Shown here in pieces: positions 60,258-64,000 of a stretch of 64,000 bases of DNA; the first letter of the stretch is position 1; every line of letters starts with the position of its first letter. Source of the DNA: Odoribacter sp. Z80. GTDB taxonomy: Bacteria; Bacteroidota; Bacteroidia; Bacteroidales; Marinifilaceae. Made by a program: the position numbers and the translations under genes. Location: positions 186,001 through 250,000 of the forward strand of contig NZ_QWEL01000002.1 of NCBI RefSeq assembly GCF_009935865.1, read 5' to 3'. The notes below the pieces were generated by a model. The model had not been told where the DNA came from. It saw only the letters and a program-made list of their open reading frames with translations, and made no database searches.

Positions 60258-60731
60258 TTATTCATGATGATAGGGCTCTCCCTTAAGAATTGTCATTGCC
60301 CGATATAACTGCTCTGTAAAAATCATCCGGATCATCTGATGTGAAAAAGTCATCCGCGACAAAGAAATCTTATCATTTGCCCGTTGATAGACCCGTTCGG
60401 AAAACCCATAAGGTCCTCCTACCACAAACACCATCTTCTTTACGCTCCCCACCATCTTCTGTGCCAAAAAACCAGCAAACTCCACAGAAGTAAATTCCCG
60501 TCCTTTCTCATCCAACAAAACAACCCAATCCGTTGCCAGTATTTCTCCTAAAATCATCTCTCCCTCTTTCTCTTTCTGCAAAGCCTCCGTCAGATTTTTT
60601 GCATTCTTTACATCTGGCAATACCTTCATTTCATAAGTCACATATCTCTGCAAACGCTTCTCATACTCCGCAATTCCCTCCCGGACATACCCTGCATCGG
60701 TCTTACCGATAACCAATAAACTTATCTTCAT
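60258..60731 (-). CDS. rlmH: 23S rRNA (pseudouridine-1915-N3)-methyltransferase RlmH
   Basis: The 157-residue SPOUT methyltransferase modifies helix 69 of 23S rRNA. It begins MKISLLVIGKTDAGYVREGI and contains the SAM-knot segments VVLLDEKGREFTSVEFA, VFVVGGPYGFSERVYQRAN and the C-terminal LSRMTFSHQMIRMIFTEQLY RA, quoted here in parts. It is the normal length. It lies 18 bp before the histidine kinase gene on the same strand, so the kinase may be expressed from the rlmH message. Confidence 0.96.
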   Translation of the reverse strand: MKISLLVIGKTDAGYVREGIAEYEKRLQRYVTYEMKVLPDVKNAKNLTEALQKEKEGEMILGEILATDWVVLLDEKGREFTSVEFAGFLAQKMVGSVKKMVFVVGGPYGFSERVYQRANDKISLSRMTFSHQMIRMIFTEQLYRAMTILKGEPYHHE

Positions 60732-60819
60732 ACCTGTTAAATTACACCCCGAACATCACTCCACTCCCCCAACATCTTTCCCAACCATCGAACGAAAATA
60801 ACATTTTTTTCCCACATCC

Positions 60820-60852
60820 TTTGTAAAAAACCGGATTTTATCCCTATATTTG
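60820..60852 (+). promoter_or_regulatory. Promoter of the CAU tRNA
   Basis: TTTG (60820-60823), 21-bp spacer, TATATTTG (60845-60852), 44 bp before the tRNA. Confidence 0.75.
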
Positions 60853-60896
60853 CACCCGTCAAAGGGAATATTCCCGCATTGACGCACGGAAGTGCA

Positions 60897-60970
60897 GGTC
60901 CCATAGCTCAGTTGGTTAGAGCACCTGACTCATAATCAGGGAGTCCTTGGTTCAAGCCCAAGTGGGACCA
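60897..60970 (+). tRNA. tRNA with CAU anticodon (tRNA-Met or tRNA-Ile2)
   Basis: Acceptor GGTCCCA/TGGGACC, D-arm AGCTCAGTTGGTTAGAGC, anticodon stem-loop CTGACTCATAATCAG with CAT, T-arm CTTGGTTCAAGCCCAAG. It is not an initiator (the first acceptor pair is G-C and no GGG/CCC anticodon stem). Elongator Met and lysidine-modified Ile2 cannot be separated by eye. CCA is not encoded. Confidence 0.93.
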
Positions 60971-60977
60971 CGATTTT

Positions 60978-61014
60978 AAAACCCAATTATCTTATTTACA
61001 GATAGTTGGGTTTT
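60978..61014 (+). terminator. Terminator of the CAU tRNA
   Basis: AAAACCCAA (60978-60986) pairs with TTGGGTTTT (61006-61014), and TATCT/AGATA extends the stem. Confidence 0.8.
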
Positions 61015-61060
61015 ATGATTTAATAAATTGCAGAACATTTGCAAAACACAAGATGAAAAA

Positions 61061-61084
61061 TAAGCGGCTGGTTAGAGCCGCTTA
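61061..61084 (-). terminator. Terminator of the accessory gene pair
   Basis: TAAGCGGCT (61061-61069) pairs with AGCCGCTTA (61076-61084); the minus strand continues TTTTTC after the stem. It lies 23 bp after the 46-residue gene. Confidence 0.8.
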
Positions 61085-61106
61085 TATACACAATACAAGT
61101 AAATGA

Positions 61107-61247
61107 TTAGTTGCCGGAGAGCTGTTTTGTGTCTTTTCTGCCCTCTCCTTCTTCCAATTTTTTTTTACGTTTTTGAATGTGGGAGATTCCTAAGGTCAAA
61201 ATTGTAAGAATGATGTCCCATAGGGTCGATTTCCAGTTGTTTGCCAT
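61107..61247 (-). CDS. Small membrane protein, 46 residues
   Basis: The frame begins MANNWKSTLWDIILTILTLG, continues ISHIQKRKKKLEEGEGRKDT and ends KQLSGN. One short hydrophobic helix is followed by a strongly basic then acidic tail, so it is probably a single-pass membrane peptide. A perfect AAAGGAGG lies 5 nt before the ATG, rare in this window and a strong sign of translation. It resembles in layout the tiny phage-like proteins that accompany HU-like and DUF6266-type genes in Bacteroidales, but I cannot assign a family with certainty. It sits 38 bp after the DUF6266-like gene. Confidence 0.7.
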   Translation of the reverse strand: MANNWKSTLWDIILTILTLGISHIQKRKKKLEEGEGRKDTKQLSGN

Positions 61248-61285
61248 GATTGCCTCCTTTCTTTTGTGCGGAATTGTTCCGCGGG

Positions 61286-61978
61286 TTATGAGCCGGATGT
61301 CTCTCCGGCTATGTTTGTGACTGTGGTTTGACGGGCAGATGCGTAACCGCTAAGGGTGTTGATTGCATAGATTTGTATCTGTACTTTGTCACCAGTGGCA
61401 GGTGTTCCGAATTGTGCGGTGTACTTTTCGGTGATGATGGCCTCGGATGTTCCGCTGGCAACGGTTCCCACCTGCCTCAGTCCGTTTATGTTGGTGCTTT
61501 GACCGACAGATAACGGAGTGATCCGGACTACCAGCACATCGTTTTCTTCAACGTTTCCCTCCAAAACGATTTTCAATTCTGATTCTGAAAGGTTTACAGC
61601 TTTAAAGTTGGGGAGTAAACCGGTCATGTTGTCGACGGGTGCCGTTAATGGCGTGTTGATTCCGATGAGTTCGAGGTTCATGTTGCAACGGACGTAAAGG
61701 TTGAAGCCGCTGATTTTACCGGATATGCCGTAGTAGGTGCTGGAGGCAGAAACGATTTTTGCTTTTTCTGCCCAAAGGGCACGTTGTGCATCGGTCAGGT
61801 CTTGCCAGTTTTTGGCAAAGCGGGTGAAGTTCTGACGGACTACGCGCTGGTATTCTGTGTCTGTGTAAGTCGGAGCCACTTTGTTGCGTACAACCAAGTG
61901 GCCGGCAGAGTGAGCGGCGGTGATGTTACCAGTTGAGCCGGTGAAGTCTTCAAATAGTTCGTTTGGTTTTGCTTTCAT
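61286..61978 (-). CDS. DUF6266-like accessory protein
   Basis: A 230-residue protein with no signal peptide. A segment near residue 55, FAKNWQDLTDAQRALWAEKA, with the pattern W-x-x-L-T-x-x-Q-R-x-x-W, and the later SGKISGFNLYVRCNMNLELI are characteristic of DUF6266 and of phage-like structural proteins of Bacteroidetes. The C-terminal half is Ser/Thr-rich beta sheet. The role is unknown; the position next to a tRNA and the different base composition suggest an acquired cassette. It is followed by a small membrane peptide gene on the same strand. Confidence 0.7.
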   Translation of the reverse strand: MKAKPNELFEDFTGSTGNITAAHSAGHLVVRNKVAPTYTDTEYQRVVRQNFTRFAKNWQDLTDAQRALWAEKAKIVSASSTYYGISGKISGFNLYVRCNMNLELIGINTPLTAPVDNMTGLLPNFKAVNLSESELKIVLEGNVEENDVLVVRITPLSVGQSTNINGLRQVGTVASGTSEAIITEKYTAQFGTPATGDKVQIQIYAINTLSGYASARQTTVTNIAGETSGS

Positions 61979-62165
61979 TGGTGTTGATTTTATAAGGTTA
62001 TTAAATGGATGTTCACAATATAGAGGTATTTATGTTGTGTTGTGGTCTGTGGGATTGGGTTTAACATGAGTGGAGGGATAATGCGCAGGGGGTGTTTGGT
62101 GTGAGTGATGCCGGTGGTATGCCGGAGATATGCCGAAGGAAGTAAGGCCATTTTATTATGTGTTT

Positions 62166-62244
62166 TTGCGCCGGGAGAGGACGATGGAAGAAGTAGGGAG
62201 GTGGCTGTCGGCGCAATTGCAAGACGGTGGAAAAGGCGGTGCGG
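62166..62244. repeat. Structured repeat, copy 1
   Basis: TTGCGCCG (62166-62173) pairs with CGGCGCAA (62209-62216) across a 35-nt purine-rich loop. Directly after comes TTGCAAGACGGTGG (62217-62230), then AAAAGGCGGTGCGG. Confidence 0.75.
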
Positions 62245-62316
62245 ATGGGCGGGTTCGGGGGATTCGTGTGGTGGAGGTAGTCGTGAGGGGAACTCGGACA
62301 GAAGGGTGCGAAGCGG

Positions 62317-62379
62317 GACAATTTGACGTGGCCGGTGGGGCGTGGTCGGAACGCCACGCCCACCGGTCTCGTCAATTGT
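62317..62379. repeat. Long GC hairpin
   Basis: CCGGTGGGGCGTGG (62332-62345) pairs with CCACGCCCACCGG (62354-62366) with one bulge, loop TCGGAACG. Outside it TTGACG/CGTCAA extend the structure. Confidence 0.8.
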
Positions 62380-62640
62380 TGAAGCGTGAGGGGGGTGAGT
62401 TCCTGCCACGACTATGGCGGTGGATGGGATGGCCTGAGGCGGTGTGGCGGGTGGGCTCGCAGGCCTGTATTTTAGTGGGTCGGGGGGAGAAAATACCAGG
62501 CTTGTGTATGCGAGGGACGGGGTGGAGCGTGAGGGTGTGACGGGGTGAATGGGGATTTGGTGTGGTTGTTTTCGGTTGTGGGGAGGTTGTGGGAACAAGC
62601 ACACGAAATGAAGCGGAAGGGTGAACGGGCGTGCGGAAAA

Positions 62641-62716
62641 GCCCGCGAGAGAAGGATGGCAAAAGAGAGGAAGTGAATGGCGGGCGTAGTTGCAGGACGG
62701 TGGTAAAAGCGGTGCG
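62641..62716. repeat. Structured repeat, copy 2
   Basis: GCCCGC (62641-62646) pairs with GCGGGC (62680-62685) across a 33-nt purine-rich loop. TTGCAGGACGGTGG follows at 62690, then TAAAAGCGGTGCG. Confidence 0.75.
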
Positions 62717-62796
62717 TGAGGGAGGGATAGGATTCGGTGCATTATCTCCGGGAGATGTTGATGCACCAGCCGAATGGCTTTGCGGAGGGGCGGGTT

Positions 62797-62868
62797 ATGC
62801 CGGCGTAAGGAGGCGGAGAAAAGAGGTGTAGTTTTGTTTCCGGCATTGCAGGACGGTGGCAGATGCGC
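62797..62868. repeat. Structured repeat, copy 3
   Basis: ATGCCGG (62797-62803) pairs with CCGGCAT (62841-62847) across a 37-nt loop. TTGCAGGACGGTGG starts at the last base of the stem (62847), then CAGATGCG. Confidence 0.75.
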
Positions 62869-63006
62869 AGAGGAGGGTGTGGTGTGGAGGTTCGCGGGGT
62901 ATCAGGGCCGAGGATGGGACGGTGTGACGGATGGGTATGGCTGGGATGGCGGAGTGCGGTATCAGGGGTTTGCGGGTATGGCAAGGGTGGCGCGGAGCTT
63001 TCTGGA

Positions 63007-63077
63007 AACATAATCGTAATTAAATTATAGGACACGCGGAGCGGAGCGAGCATGTTCTATAATTTTGATTATGTTAG
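63007..63077. repeat. Imperfect palindrome around a GGAGCGGAGCGAGC core
   Basis: CATAATC plus AAATTATAGGACA on the left pairs with TGTTCTATAATTTT plus GATTATG on the right, with a 5-6 nt insertion in the left arm. The unpaired centre reads CGCGGAGCGGAGCGAGCA. It marks the switch from G-rich to AT-rich DNA. Confidence 0.6.
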
Positions 63078-63140
63078 AAGGAAGCGGATGGAATAATGAT
63101 GACTAAAAGTGAAATGTTCTTTGCAAGCAAGAGCATCAAT

Positions 63141-64000
63141 TTATTGCCTGGCCAGAAGGTCCGCAATTAAAAAATCTTTTACAGTAAAATTTGTTTCCGT
63201 AGCCACCATACATTTAATATATGAATTAACGGAAAAAAAGCGTTGATATACTCTGATTGTACCTATGGGTTTTGTGACATTGGGTAATAACGGTTCATAA
63301 GGAGCCGGCAAAAACATTGTTGTATTAGGAATCAATTTGTTACCTGCTTTATTTTCAAAATAAGCCTGATATTTGTTATCGTAAACAGAAAATTGCGGAG
63401 TTACTATATAAGGTTTTAATTCCGGTTGTATTTCAACAAAACAATTTATGTAGTTAGCAGCAATCATTCCTTTGTTGCTAAGAAATATTGTAATATCAAA
63501 GGTATTTGTCGGACGTGACAATATATCAACCAGAGGTTTGACAGAGAGTGAAATTTCTATTTCAGGTCTATTTTGACGATTTATGATGTCTTTTAATTCC
63601 CAATCATCCATTGCCGAGGCCATAAAATTATACCTTTTATAATATTTTTTATCGGGAGCCTGGTGAGCCGTATTGCTTTTCGGAATATCAAGAATAAAAA
63701 ACCAAGAGCCATCTTCTGCAGTCAATTTCGTTATTACAATGTCTTTTATTTTAGGAGTTATGTTTGAACAGATTATTTGTTCCAACCATTCTTTGGTCAA
63801 TTTCGGATCAGTTATAGAGGTAAGTTTGTCAGCTTTGCCCCGCAAATCTTTATCTTTAGTTTCCTGAATACCGAATATAATTGTTCCGCCATTAGAGTTT
63901 GCCATAGCGGAAATGTCTTTCATTAATTCTTCTTTTTCCCGTGGTTTCAATCTTGCATTGGAAAGTGCATCAGCATCTTTGAATTCTAATGTGTTGGTTT
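63141..64000 (-). CDS. AlbA_2 / Schlafen-type putative nucleic-acid-binding protein (5' end outside window)
   Basis: The frame is open to the right edge, so at least 286 residues are present without the true start. The visible N-terminus TNTLEFKDADALSNARLKPR continues to KDISAMANSNGGTIIFGIQE; the LEFK and A-x-A-N-x-x-GG-x-x-x-x-G pattern is that of the AlbA_2 (divergent AAA_4, Schlafen-like) domain. The C-terminal half is beta-rich and unassigned (EIQPELKPYIVTPQFSVYDN). Such genes are frequent in defence or mobile islands; some bacterial relatives have RNase-like activity, but that is not shown here. It follows a G-rich accessory region. Confidence 0.8.
   Translation of the reverse strand, partial: TNTLEFKDADALSNARLKPREKEELMKDISAMANSNGGTIIFGIQETKDKDLRGKADKLTSITDPKLTKEWLEQIICSNITPKIKDIVITKLTAEDGSWFFILDIPKSNTAHQAPDKKYYKRYNFMASAMDDWELKDIINRQNRPEIEISLSVKPLVDILSRPTNTFDITIFLSNKGMIAANYINCFVEIQPELKPYIVTPQFSVYDNKYQAYFENKAGNKLIPNTTMFLPAPYEPLLPNVTKPIGTIRVYQRFFSVNSYIKCMVATETNFTVKDFLIADLLARQ

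Larger units (their letters stand above)
61979..63006. other. About 1.0 kb G-rich region without credible coding sequence
   Basis: The plus strand is rich in GGG and GGTGG runs and poor in C, so the minus strand gives long Pro/His/Ser-rich frames that have no protein-like pattern. It contains three copies of an 80-nt structured repeat (listed separately), a long GC hairpin at 62317-62379, and a hairpin at 62731-62776 (ATTCGG...CCGAAT). Triplet ATGCCGG units recur at 62107-62140. No promoter, RBS-led frame or tRNA is seen. Confidence 0.7.

Noticed and set aside
61990-62766. A 258-codon minus-strand frame and several overlapping plus-strand frames in the G-rich region
   Set aside because: Their translations are Pro/His/Ser- or Gly/Arg-rich without any fold-like pattern, start signals are absent, and they follow directly from the purine/pyrimidine skew.
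62166-62868. Diversity-generating retroelement or retron explained by the three repeats
   Set aside because: No reverse transcriptase or target gene is in the window, and the copies do not differ mainly at A positions.
62166-62868. CRISPR array
   Set aside because: Three widely and unevenly spaced, imperfect repeats; no cas genes; no array anywhere else in the window.

Overview
The window looks like a Bacteroidota chromosome, most likely of the order Bacteroidales. Promoters match the Bacteroides-type consensus (TTTG at about -33, TAnnTTTG at about -7), and few genes have a Shine-Dalgarno sequence. Family content agrees: GSIII glutamine synthetase, BtuB/BtuG-type cobalamin uptake, NamZ, DUF1573, DUF3098, DUF4837, HU-CCDC81, Nim-like protein, a ferredoxin-dependent 2-oxoacid oxidoreductase and a serine-palmitoyltransferase-like alpha-oxoamine synthase. 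The genus cannot be fixed from the sequence alone; an Odoribacter- or Butyricimonas-like gut anaerobe is a guess.

Layout. 1-2200: a cut lipoprotein gene, manA, and a non-coding stretch with a broken outer-membrane-protein gene and a GC-rich hairpin block. 2205-3774 (minus): pyrBI behind a 51-codon leader ORF that runs through a terminator, resembling pyrL attenuation. 3815-6358 (minus): bamD, omega-like RNA polymerase subunit, coaBC. 6523-7831: sphingolipid- or sulfonolipid-type synthase. 7882-10464 (minus): GH123-like hexosaminidase and M48 protease. 10593-14617 (minus): ftsX, DUF3098, uppP, truB, queA. 14649-15470: tRNA-Gly and tRNA-Leu followed by fused scraps of an integrase and an ABC permease. 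16223-18395: purM, then an MNT/HEPN toxin-antitoxin pair between two perfect 106-bp repeats that both carry the end of purM. 18398-21794 (minus): a cobalamin riboswitch, BtuB-like receptor and BtuG-like surface propeller. 21934-29967 (minus): five envelope genes (Ig-like lipoprotein, DUF3108, DUF4837, NamZ, AsmA-like). 30038-34334 (minus): comF, an odd GH16-like protein, a TonB-family protein and a LolC/E-type permease. 34499-38777 (plus): an aminotransferase and korDABC.

From 39 kb on: DUF4268 and rnhB leave face-to-face promoters; a GH3-family enzyme; glnN; a Nim-like flavoprotein, pyridoxal kinase and HAD phosphatase; pyrF, prfA, an epimerase and yraN; a short glycogen-synthase-like protein; galE; an HU-CCDC81 membrane protein; pssA; DUF1573; a GT9 gene whose frame begins in a peptidase remnant; a very large NtrY-like histidine kinase with a membrane-anchored HTH partner; rlmH; and a CAU tRNA.

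The last 3 kb is accessory DNA beside that tRNA: a 46-residue protein, a DUF6266-like protein, about 1.1 kb of G-rich sequence without credible genes but with three copies of a stem-plus-motif element whose stems differ in sequence yet still pair, and an AlbA_2 (Schlafen-type) gene that leaves the window. The best leads for undescribed biology are the three-copy element at 62.2-62.9 kb, the pyrBI leader, the heptad T-tract repeats next to several promoters, and the repeat-bounded MNT/HEPN insertion behind purM.
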